Shown here in pieces: positions 1 to 12,600 of a stretch of 64,000 nucleotides of DNA. The stretch comes from Heliocidaris erythrogramma (lineage: Eukaryota; Echinodermata; Echinoidea; Camarodonta; Echinometridae): assembly GCA_025617745.1 (NCBI GenBank), contig CM046859.1, positions 28,695,371 through 28,759,370 on the forward strand, written 5' to 3'. Within the stretch, counting starts at the first letter, position 1. Each line of letters opens with the position of its first letter. The notes under the pieces were generated by a model. That model was given only the letters and a program-made list of their open reading frames with translations, searched no databases and was not told the DNA's origin. Position numbers and translations under genes: made by a program.

Positions 1-549
1 TATTTCTTAGAATATTTATTTCTTTGTATTTCTTTAAAGCCTAGATATGAATACAGCCAACATTTAGTTGCACTGTTTTTCCCCCAGCCTTTTTGCATAA
101 AGTATTAAGAATAGACTTAAAATAATATTCTTGTATTTTCTAAGATGCTGCAACAGAATATCTCATATGGACTTTAACATCTGTTACAAATTATTAAGAA
201 CAGCCAATTTTGCAGCAAGAAACCTCCGTGAATTGCAATTATTTTAGTACATGTTATTTTAGTAAATAGTACATGTTATTTTAGTAAATAGTACATGTAT
301 TTTGTTATTTTCTATTGATTCAATGTTAGTTTACCTGTTATTATGTTAATTCATCAGTTGTTTTTCTATGTACTTTTTATATGTTTTATCCTGTTTACAG
401 GACAACAATGTAAAACAGCTTTTGCTGATTGTTTTATCCTGTTGAAATATATTCTAATAAATAAATAAATAAAATACAACTGTAATTTGATTATTTGGCG
501 GCATGGAAGTTTCATGCACACAAAATTTTCTGATTTTCCAGTAACTTAC
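1..549. other. nup155 intron 18 portion, no further features
   Basis: AT-rich intron DNA on the 3' side of coding exon 18. A short direct repeat (AGTACATGTTATTTTAGTAA) occurs in tandem near 246-298. I see no coding or structured element. Confidence 0.5.
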
Positions 550-683
550 CAGGGAAAGTGTTGCAGCAACAATGTGAAATTGATGATAGCAGAGCAGCTT
601 CAGCATGGCCAGGACCTCAACTGTCATGTCAACTAACTTTTGTAGATTCACCAAAGCCTGTCTCTCGTTGGCGTATGATTCAG
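550..683 (-). CDS. nup155: nup155 coding exon 18 (last one in the window)
   Basis: It encodes [17 protein letters not shown]... and [20 protein letters not shown], matching vertebrate [20 protein letters not shown]. It ends on a codon boundary before GTAAGT; the rest of the gene is off the left edge. Confidence 0.92.
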
Positions 684-3600
684 CTTGAGAAGGAATTCAA
701 AAGAAGCGGCAACATATCAATTATTGCAAAGTCTTTTATGAGAATGTAAGAGAAACTGCAAACGAAGGACAATGCTGGTTTGCAAGGTGCAAGAAACCAT
801 GTACAAGATATTTTGAATGGTATGAAGTATATCAGAATAATGGTATGTATTGCATAGGTTTTGAATCATCGAAATGATGAAATCTAAATTGAAGAACAAC
901 AAAAAATGAAGGAAAAACCCCCACTGCACACAGATGTGGGCATGAAACACCTACAAGTATAATGCTATGGTCTGGCCAAACCACCCCCTGGAATGCAACA
1001 AGGCCATGTTTGAGTTTCACTAAATTAAGAACATGGCTGAACAAACCAAACTGTGCATGCAATTTTTCCCCCAATCTAGTCACTGTCAGGTTGTAAGGTG
1101 GTCATTAAAGGTAGATAAATACAGGGCATATGATAGGATTTACAACATATACCAGGGCATCATTTCACAAAAGCATCATAAGTATTAAACTCTGTCGACA
1201 TCCTATTCACATGCATGTATTAGAATTAACATGCATTTCAATGCGATAGTGACGAAACATGAAATGACCACAAGTCTTTGTCATTCACATGTGTGCGTGT
1301 GTGTAATTGAGTTTTGACAGACGTGTATCAACCAAATATGATTATTTAAATCTGGGACCGACGTTTAACGTCACCATCTGAAAGACGTGACTGAGATTCA
1401 AACCTGGGTCCGATCAGAGTCGGTTTGTGAATGCAAAGATAGGCCCGTAGACAATACCGCTAGACCAACTCCTCATTCACATGCAGATTGCACAAACAAT
1501 AAGAACAAGATGAATGCGACTGCGTCTCCTATATGCCTCCGCCTAAATTCAGTTGATGGCTCAAACTGCTCTTGAAATATTGTGATAACCAGAATAAAAG
1601 CCTCTAATTACATGTTAACTGACCTCTTTGACATTTGACCTTACACCTTATAACCCAACTTATCTCCTCCTAGTCATGAATACAAATTAGTTGAGATATG
1701 GTGATAACAATGTAAAACTACCCCAAAATCTAATCATTTCCTCTTTCTATGAAAATACATACTGGTACCAAGTTGGAAGTTCTTACCTCAAACAGTTCTT
1801 CAGAAATCGCGATAACAGTGCTAAAAACCAAGAATTTCATGTAATTTCATGTAAATTGACCTCTGTGACCTCCTTATCCCAAAATCTAATCAGTTCATCT
1901 TCGTATAGGGATACATACTAGTACCAAGTTTGAAGTTCTTACCTCAAACGGTTCTTGAGATATCGCAGTAACGAGGCTAAAAACCAGTAATTTCATGTAA
2001 ATTGACCTCTGTGACCTCTGACCTTTGACCTACTTACCCCAAAATCTAATCAGTTCATCTTTCTATGGGGAAACATACTGGTACCAAGTTTGAAGTTCTC
2101 ACCTCAGATAGTTCTTGAGATATCGCGGTAACGGTGCTAAAAACCATCCATGTAATTTCATGTAAATTGACCTCTGTGACCTCTGAACTTTGACCTACCT
2201 ACCCCAAAATCTAATCAGTTCCTCTTTTTTATGGGGATACATACTGGTACCAAGTTTGAAGTTCTTACCTCAAATAGTTCTTCAGAAATCGCGGTAACGG
2301 TGCTAAAAACCAAGAATTTCATGTAATTTCATGTAAATTGACCTCTGTGACCTCTGTGACCTCTGACCTTTGACCTACTTACCCCAAAATCTAATCAGTT
2401 CATCTTCGTATGGGGATACATACATGTACTAGTACCAAATTTGAGGTTCCTACCTCAAATTATTCTTCAGATATCGCGGTAACGAGAAGTGGGACGGACG
2501 CACGGACGCACGGACGGACAACCCAAAAACATAATGCCTCCGGCACCCACCTTCGGTGGGCGGAGGCATAAAAACACAGCGAGTTCAAGGGAAAGGTGAA
2601 AAATAATTTGTGAGCTTTCTCATTCCCTTTTCGTCAGTTTGGAAGAACATCATAGTAGAAACATCCACTGAAAAGGATTGCTCTTCAAATGCACTCATTC
2701 AAATTATGACAAGAAACAGCAGAAATATTCGGGCCTGGTTGTTGGAGGAACACTTTTCCCACACAAGGATATTCATAAACTCACGTGGAACTCACCAAAT
2801 GGGAGAGATAAGAATCAGATAGACCACTTTATGATTAATGGCACATGGAGACATTCCTTACTTGATGTAAGAGTGATGCGAGGAGCAGATGTAGCTAGTG
2901 ACCACCACTTGGTGTTAGCAACAGTACAGGTGAAACTCAGGAAAGCCGGCCGAACGAAACAAGGCAGAAAGCAGTTCGATGTCACAAAGCTTCATGATCC
3001 AGAAATAAGAAGGTCCTTTGTTCTGGAGGTCAAGAATAGATTCCAGCTACTGTCTGATCAACATGATACTCGGCAGGAAACAGATGCATATGCAGATGAT
3101 GTAGACACTACATGGGATCATGTCAAACAAGCATATTTGAAAGCAAGTGAAGCATCTCTTGGTTACAAACAGAAGGATAGAAAAGAGTGGCTCTCTGATG
3201 ACACATGGCAAGCCATTGAGACTCGAAGAGGAGTGAAGAAACAAGTCATGGATGCAAAATCAGATAGACTGAAAGAGAGATATAAGCTTCAGTATCAAGA
3301 GGCGAACAGAACTGTGAAGAGGAAATCCAGGCCAGACAAGCGAGCTTTCATGGAAAACCTCGGGACACAAGCAGAAGAAGCATCAAAGAAAGGGGAGCAA
3401 GGGAAAGTGTATAAACTGACGAAAATAATCAGCGGTAAATACCGAGGTCAAACTGATATACCCATTGAGGATAAACAAGGAAGGCTCCTTACAACTGAAT
3501 CAGAACGGGAAGCTAGATGGGCAGAGCACTTTAATGAAGTTTTGAATCGACCACCACCAGAGATAGAGGCTGTCGCTCAAGATGCAGAAGCTGACTTGGA

Positions 3601-6600
3601 TATTAGTTTAGAACCACCAACTAAAGACGAAATTGTAAGGGCGACCAAGACTCTCAAGAATGGGAAAGCCCCAGGACAAGATAATCTTAATGCTGAGTTG
3701 TTTAAAGCTGACCCAAAGTTGACAGCTAGCATTCTACAACCACTCTTTTTTAATATATGGACTAACAAGAAAGTACCAAATGATTGGTCTCTTGGTATTA
3801 TTGTAAAATTGCCAAAAAAGGGGTCTCTACGGAATTGCAGTAATTGGCGTGGAATCACTCTTCTTTCAATACCAAGTAAAATATTGGCGAAAATTATAAT
3901 GAACAGATTGACCAATGCTGTTGACCAGTACCTCCGGAATGAACAGGCAGGTTTCAGAAGAGGAAGAGGATGCATAGATCAGATTTTTGTTTTACGTAAT
4001 ATCATTGAGCAGTGCACAGAATGGCAAAGGCAGCTTTATATTAATTTTGTTGACTTTGAAAAAGCCTTTGATAGTATCCATCGAGATAGTCTTTGGAAAA
4101 TACTACGCTCATATGGAATTCCTGATGAACTCGTACTTATTATTAAGAGTTTTTATGACAACTTTTTATGCAGTGTTGGGAACAGTGACATTAACTTCCA
4201 AGTGAAAACAGGAGTTCGACAGGGGTGCGTAATGTCTGCTCTACTCTTTAATGTAGTAATTGATTGGGTGATGAGGCAGACGACCGCAGATCAGAAGAGA
4301 GGCCTACGTTGGACCCTCTTCACGACATTAGAAGACCTGGACTATGCAGATGATCTTGCTCTTGTGTCACACACACGTCAACACATGCAAGAAAAAACAT
4401 CTCGTCTTAGTGAGTATGCACAACAGGTTGGACTGAAAATTAATCAAAGGAAAACGGAAGTAATGACTCTAAATATTGCAAACCCCTCAACCATTGAAGT
4501 GAATGGAGAAGATCTTCCTTTTACTGAGGAATTCACTTATCTGGGCAGCACTGTCAGGAATGATGGAGGAGCTGGAAAGGACATTAAGAACCGACTTAAT
4601 AAAGCTAGAAATGCATTTAGCATGCTTAGTAATATATGGAGATCCCAGCAATACAGTATCCACACTAAACTCAAGATATATGAGAGCTGTGTCTTATCGG
4701 TACTCCTATATGGCTGTGAATGTTGGAGAATGACAAAGAAAGATGTCCACAAGTTGTCAGTATTCCACACTAAGAACCTACGACGCATACTACGTATATT
4801 TTGGCCAAATACTATCTCAAATGAGGAGCTATACACTAGATGCAGTCAAGAAGGAATGGAAGATATAATAATGAAAAGGAGATGGAAATGGATTGGACAT
4901 GTTTTGAGAAAGGAGACTACTGACATTACTAGAACATCACTGCATTGGACACCAGAAGGAAAGAGAAAGAGAGGACGCCCGAAAATCACTTGGCGACGCA
5001 CAGTGGAGGATGAGATGAAGACCCTGAAAGAGACCTGGACATCAATCCACAAACTAGCCCAGAACAGACATGATTGGAGAGCTTTTGTTGCTGCCCGTTA
5101 TGCCTCCTGGCATGTAGGGCAGAGAAAAAAAACTAATCAGTTCATCTTCGTATGGGGATACATACATGTACTAGTACCAAATTTGAGGTTCCTACCTCAA
5201 ATTATTCTTCAGATATCGCGGTAACGAGAAGTGGGACGGACGCACGGACGCACGGACGGACAACCCAAAAACATAATGCCTCCGGCACCCACCTTCGGTG
5301 GGCGGAGGCATAAAAACACAGCGAGTTCAAGGGAAAGGTGAAAAATAATTTGTGAGCTTTCTCATTCCCTTTTCGTCAGTTTGGAAGAACATCATAGTAG
5401 AAACATCCACTGAAAAGGATTGCTCTTCAAATGCACTCATTCAAATTATGACAAGAAACAGCAGAAATATTCGGGCCGAACATATGTGTGTAGTACCATA
5501 TACACATTTCTGTGTGCAGTGCATGTGACTCTCAGCAGGATTGAGTCAATTTCTTATCATTTTGGTAATTCAAAGACCTTATGTGCTTATGTGCTATATA
5601 ATCAACCTTTCCCCGATTGCTTTGAGCCAGTTTCTTTCACAATTCAATCTCATGACCAGAACTCAACTCTATTTTTAATTGTTTCTTAAATTTTACCAGC
5701 TATGGACACTGACTTACCTCTCATCCTGAGGTGCTCTCTTTGTAATGCTGGACCACCGGAGACGAGGGTATCTGCTCTCATCATGTTGTTACTAGGCATG
5801 CTTGGTACCATGCTAAAACAGGAATGAAGGAAGGAAAATGAGGATGTGAGAGGGATTGACCATACGATGTACAACGGGATAAGGCTACTGTCCAGTGACT
5901 TGCAGCAGCCAAGCTGAGCTTATTATCCTTACTCTCATCCCCCCCCCCTTTGCTACCATTCATATTTCTTGACATTGGTTTTACGTTTAATCTTGTGATT
6001 TACTCTGAGGGGTGCAAAATGAAAAAGCTTTCAGTATGTCTAAAGCTATTCTGTTGATGAAAACTTTTTTTTTTTAAATAGGCTGACCTTTAGGGCATCC
6101 CACTCAGTTTCATTTGGCTTGATACATTTTCAATTACACTAAGAAAACAAACCCAAATGTAAAATCTTAACCAAGAAATTTCCGCACTATCATCACCACT
6201 GCCAATGAAAAGGCAGCACTCATGTCGTTTCCCACTATGCTGGCAAAGAAGTGAAAGAACTTAATCTTAGGTTAAGTTTCTGCTACATAACTGACCTCAA
6301 TTTACATTTTACCTATGACTTTTTACCTGAAATTTATTCCACACAACAGTCGCTGCTTCAAAACCTTGGGTAAAAATCTCATGGAATTTGGACATAATGC
6401 TTTTGAAATTAAAAAAAAAATTCAAAAACTTTGACCTAAATGTTGACATCATAGTTGACATTGAAAAAGCAAAGCCTATGTCTCACCTTTAAAAGTTTTG
6501 ATGAAAGTCAGACACATCGAAGAGTAAACATATAAATGCATTAATGGGACTATTAAATTCAAACGAATATGATTTCATGAGTACTTTAAATAACAAATAA

Positions 6601-9600
6601 ACAAATAGCCCATACGACAAATTCCAAAGTTTTCTCTAGTTGAGAAACCTTGTTAAGGGAAATGTCCTGTCATTATCATAATATCACTGATGATGAAATA
6701 AAAATCAAACACCAAAAAAAATAGCCTTTTCAGAACACAAACATATATCAAAGTGTCTGTATTTTTAACCCCTACTATTGGAGTGTTGAACATTTTTTTT
6801 AAAGCTCAGAATGGCTTGAAAATTCTTCCTCGTACAGAAATCTGTGCCTTCAATACAATGTATCTTTGCCCAGTTTGCTCAAGAAAAAAACTCATTGAAA
6901 GTTAATATTTAACTCTTGAAAGTTCATTTTTGACAACTGCTCAAAAATCTGGTGGCATTGAAGGGGTTAAGACACTTACTTCTCAGCCAGCATAGTGTAT
7001 TGTGAGTTCTTCTCCAGAAAGGTCTTTAATGCCTGCATGTCTCTCAGCACAGAGCTCAACTCCTGACTTCCAGGACCGAAGGACATCTGAAGGGAATAAT
7101 ATGTTACAGAGAAGGGTTTTACACCAACATTTAACCATGGTCATCCATATAAAGCTTTGTTAACAAATTACATGCATGGGGAAAAATGTAATTCTTGAAA
7201 TACTAAGAACATGATGCTTATAGAACATAAACAATTATTGATACACCAAATTAACTAACCACAAAACCAGAAATACCATGTGGGGATCAATAGACACCTT
7301 CAAGATGTCTTCTCAGCAATATTTGAGTAAAAACATGAATCACAGTGGCAAAATTCAATGGGAAAGAAAAAGCAACATAAATTTACAAGAGGTATAGAGG
7401 TGTTATATTCGAGTGGTTTAAACACTGAGATGCAAAGGTCATGGGTTCGATCCAATGCACAACACTTATGTCCTAGATCAAGGCATTTTTATCTACACTG
7501 ATCCTCTCGACCCAGGTGTTGAATTGGTACCCCATAGGATGCGAACATCACTGTTATTCCTTCAGCATTGTTTGTAAAAATAGGCACCTGGCAGGAATGC
7601 TGCCCCAGGGAGTGGAGAAGGTGCAAGCATTGTATGTGGATCTGATGAAACAGGGTAATAATATATCTGTAAAGCGCTTAGAGACATCATAGATTTACCA
7701 GGCGCTATATAAATCCAGATCATTATTAATATATATATGGTTAAAAGGAAACATTTCATGCAGAAATTTAGTGATGTTGAAGAGACAGGTATGTATGGAA
7801 GCTTCTTGTCAGCCCTAATACTACTCACCAATGTTTTGAGGGGTTGGTGACCAATCACAGGTAATTCTTTCACAAGACGATTCTCCCACATGGGTCTATT
7901 CACACAATGGTAAGAAGAAAAGTGATGTTTTTTATTTTATAGTGATGTTTTTTTAAATTTTATTCTCTCTTTTACAATGGATATACACAAAAGTGTACCA
8001 TATCTACTCAAAAGAGGAAAGCTGGGTTTTTTTGTTTAATACCTTGCCATTGCTATCCATTCCTGTGTTGAGAACCAGGGCCCCCGTTTCATAAACCTTG
8101 TTATCAGTAACAACTGCCGCATTTCTATGAGAAATTTGCTCTCAGCCAATCAGATGCAAGGATTTCAGTAGCTTATAACAGTTATTGCGACTTGTTCTTA
8201 ATAACAAGTTTTATGAAACAGGGCCCAGGAGGGTGGGTGTTAACTGTGAGTTAAATAATATCAGCCAATGCCCCTTGTAACTCATAGTAGATATATTCTT
8301 TGTTGTTATGGCACTTTTACACAATATATTCAAGGTTTAAAAGTTTGTTTACATTACATTACATATGCTTGAGCGCTAGTTACTTTGGCGGCTCGGCTAT
8401 AACCAGGGTAATAATGTCTAAGCACCATGAGCGTCACAGCGTGATGGATATGAGCTCTATATAAGTGGCCATTATTATTATTATTATATATGTAGTTTTG
8501 TAATAACATAGGTTCATGATATACTTTATCTCCTTGTTTCCTCGAAATATCCCTGGACAAGGCTACAAGGAGCTCATCCTAACCAGAAAGGGGGGTCGGG
8601 GGGGGGGTCATATTACCTGACAATTCTACTGTAGTACAGGCACAGTCCCTGGAATTTACCAGACAGTTGACCATACTGTGGAAGACCAGGGGTGGCTGGT
8701 TGGGCGGGTGTGGACTGGTGAAATGGTGTGGAGGCCACAGTGGGGCGCATGGAGCTGGGCGTGGCACCCGAAGGACTGGCAAAGGGTCGGGCGGTGGTGT
8801 CGTGACCTGTCTGACCTACAACGGGGGTCGTGGCTCCTGTAATCACAGACAATTAACACTACTTTCAAATCTTAATTTCTAATGAAGTACAGTTAACTTT
8901 GCATAAGTCGAATCTGTTGGGACCACAAAAACAGTTTGACTTATGCGCAATTCGACTTAGGAAATGTAAATAGCACAAGTTTTGAATAGTTTAGTCAAAA
9001 AAATTGATTTGACTTAGGTAAAGTTCGACTTATGTGACTTCGAGTCCTGCAAGGTTAACTGTAGTAAGTTACATGTACTAAAAGATATTGATGCTTCTTC
9101 AGAAGTACCTAGTAAGAATTCACTGGATTTACCAGTTTTATGTAATGGGAATACAAAGTGCAAGGTCTTACAAACACGTATGTTCACACTAATGGGGTGT
9201 TGCAAGAAAGTTGCGATTGATTGCAAGTTGCAACTGATCGGTACTGACCAATCAAAATCATTGTTGCAAGTGCATCTTCTTCAATGGGCAGACCCTGAAC
9301 CATTCAGAATGGTTGTTCTAATTTGCTTTAAAATTTGCAATTGATTGCAACTTCCTTGCAACACCCCATAAGTGTACCTGAGTACAGTTGTATATATTAG
9401 AAATACATTTCCCCCCCCCCCCCTTTGGCTTGAACAGTAAATCTCATTGAAACATATAATAAAGGAACCTGCTTTAGAGGCCATCTGTATAGAAAGACCA
9501 CCTGCTTGCAGTGACTGTCTTTCTCGTCTCCTTTATGTGGTCTTTACACACAGGTCACACTGTAGCAAGATTAGCAACTTGCTTGAACAGTTATTCTCAA

Positions 9601-12600
9601 TGAAATGTGTCATACAGGAACGTTCTGTAAAGGCCACTCTGAAGCGTGCTTAATACACAGCTTCCTTGCACTACTCACCAAAGACTGCAGCAAGATTAGC
9701 CACTTGCTTGAACATGTACTGAAGGAACCTGCTTCATAAAGCCTGCCTTTTTTTCTCTCTCTCTTAAGCGGTCTTTATAGACAGGTTTCATTGTACCACT
9801 CACCAAAGACTGCAGCGAGATTTGCCACTGGAGGAGGTTGTTGGTCCAACATTACGCCTCCAGGTTCACCACCGTAGAGGAAGAAAGCTTGGGTGGCCCA
9901 GTCAGCAATGGTCTGGTCACTGGAGGCAGTGGAACAAGCCAGGATCAGACAGGTGGCACAGGCCTGGTCCTCCTGCAAGGATAGAAAGAACTAGCTAGTG
10001 AACTTTGGAAGGGTAAGAGAGTGAGGAAGAAGAGGAAGAAACCTTGGGTGGCCCAGTCAGCAATGGTCTGGTCACTGGAGGCAGTGGAACATGCCAGGAT
10101 CAGACACGTGGCACAGGCCTGGTCCTCCTGCAAGGATAGAAAGAATTAGCTAGTGAACTTCTACTTTAGGATGGGAAAGAGGGTGCGGAAGAAGAGGAAG
10201 AAACCTTGGGTGGCCCAGTCAGCAATGGTCTGGTAACTGGAGGCAGTGAAACAGGCCAGGATCAGACACGTGGCACAGGCCTGGTCCTCCTGCAAGGATA
10301 GAAAGAACTAGCTAGTGAACTTCAACTTGAGGAAGGGTAAGAGCATGAGAAGAAGAGGAAGAAACCTTGGGTGGCCCGTCAGCAATGGTCTGGTGACTCT
10401 GGTCACTAGCAGTATAAAGGGCCAGGAACAGACAGGTTTCACCAGTCTGGTCCTACAAGGATAAAGAGAACAAGTCAGGGAACTTGAAGGTGATGTCTAG
10501 CATCCACATCATGATCATCTACATCATCATACATTTATTCTACCCATGTATATACAGTGAAACCTGTCTATAAAGACCACTCAAGGGAGACAAGAAAAGC
10601 GGTCTTTATAGACAGGTGGTCTTTACGGACAGGTTCCTTTAATACATGTTTCAATGGAAAATGCTGTTCAAGGAAAACCAAAAATGTGGTCTTTATAGAC
10701 AGGTGGTCTTTCTATACAGGTGGTCGCTAAAGCAGGTTTGACTGTAGTACATAATAAATGTAATATAAAATGAAACAATAGGATAAGGACCCCTAAATAG
10801 CAGGAGTAAGCTCCTTGAATCAGGTAGTCCACAGAACACCAAAATAAATCATGTTGAGGAAAGTAGACCTCTTAACATGTTTCCTTTTAAAACGTGAATT
10901 TCTTAACTCTTACTGTGCGAAGGGGTTTAGCTCTCTTCAAAATTTTACCAAAATGTGATCAATGCTACTTTTCAAATGTCTGCACTTCATTAACAATCTT
11001 ATTATTTCACAAAATATTGTCAGAAAACTTGTAGGAAATTTATTACCATTTCTTGTGATACCAAACATTATTACCTTACCCAACTTTATGCGTAAGAATT
11101 ATTGAAAATTACATTTGAGTTTCTTTTTTGTCCATTATTTTGGGGTTTCTCATTTGTTTACTACTGTTTAATGTTGAAATAAAGTAATATCTTTTTAAAA
11201 TTCTGCAACTTTCTCTGAAAATTTCTATGGTAGCATATAATTATAATCATTAGAATGCTTGATATACATTGACCACCATATACCTTTCCTGTGGTCGAGC
11301 AATTGGTGAATGAAAATGACAAGTCTATCTGTCACATATATGTGATATCGGCACTGAAAGAGTTAATATTTAATAAAAACTGAATAAGCAGGGATTTAGG
11401 GGACTGACTGAGCATAAAACAACATTTGAAAGTGTGTTTATATATCTTCTTATATTCTTGTCTTCAATTCTACTGTAGAATAAACAAGCTAACATATCTT
11501 CAAACCCAGCACACTCGACCCAATTCTACCAAGTTCATGCAAAGCTAATCAGTTCTCAATACCCTTTAGACAAGTACAACAACAATGCACATACCTTATG
11601 CAGTTTGAAGAAGTTCTCTACAGCAGGGCACTTGGGGCCCATGTTATTGAGCATGAGCTGCCTCAGCTGATCGACAGGCCTCAGTCTAGAGATAATGATG
11701 CTCCCCTGAAAACAAATGAACACATCAGAACAAGGTTAAATGAACATGGTGATCAATCTGTATGTATTTTGATCTTCACTACTATCAATTATTTTCAAAA
11801 TTTTGTTGCTCACTTTTCACTGCGTTCACGGTTCTACTCCCCAATACAATACCTCTTTAATTCAAAATTACACCCCCGCGAGATCTTTGCGCTCATCCAC
11901 TTCCAGTTCTCTTGTGATCACTAAAGTCGCAAGATCTTGGGAGGAAGATCATTTGCCCATGCGTGTCCTAAATTATTGAATAGCCTTCCTGAAGACATCA
12001 AAAAGTGCATAACATCTGATTCTTTCAAAAATCATGTAAAAAAATTTCTGTTTAATTCTTAATTAATTTCTACATGCGCCTTGAGCACTCCACATAAGTT
12101 ATATTTATTATTATTATTATTCAAATATTATTTAGATCACATTTTAGGTTTTATTCATAAGAACAAGTGCAGTCTTGAACTTATGAATGAGCAGATTTCT
12201 ATTCCATATTTCTTCACAAAAAAAATATATATCTATCAGCGCAGAAAAGAGACTTTCCAAGTTCATGGGAATAAAATTCATGAAAAGAAATGATACTTCA
12301 CAAATGGATATGGTTGTGAAAAAGTAATTTTACAAGAAAAAGAAAAAGATTTTGAAACTCAATGTGAAAATCCATATTGACCATTAGGATCATATACATG
12401 TGTGTATACTGGGTATTGGGGATACAGATGTAATTTTGTTTGAAATGGAGGTTTTTGTGGGCAAACTGATACTTAAGTATCACTCTTTAGATTTTACGTT
12501 ATAAGTTCGTTAAGATACAAAATGTAGAAAGTTATAAAAACTTACATTTACAGCCTTGTTTTTCGTACTTGTTACCCACACCTCCATACGGATGACGACT

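Noticed and set aside
2610-2822. Short ORF and the ATG at 2678 as native LINE starts
   Set aside because: Both lie in the flanking direct repeat; the same residues start an unrelated frame at 5420 in the other copy.
9945-10133. Additional coding exon of nup155 with [18 protein letters not shown]
   Set aside because: It lacks a canonical donor and the second half of the exon, and reads out of frame into the real exon. It is a partial duplicate.
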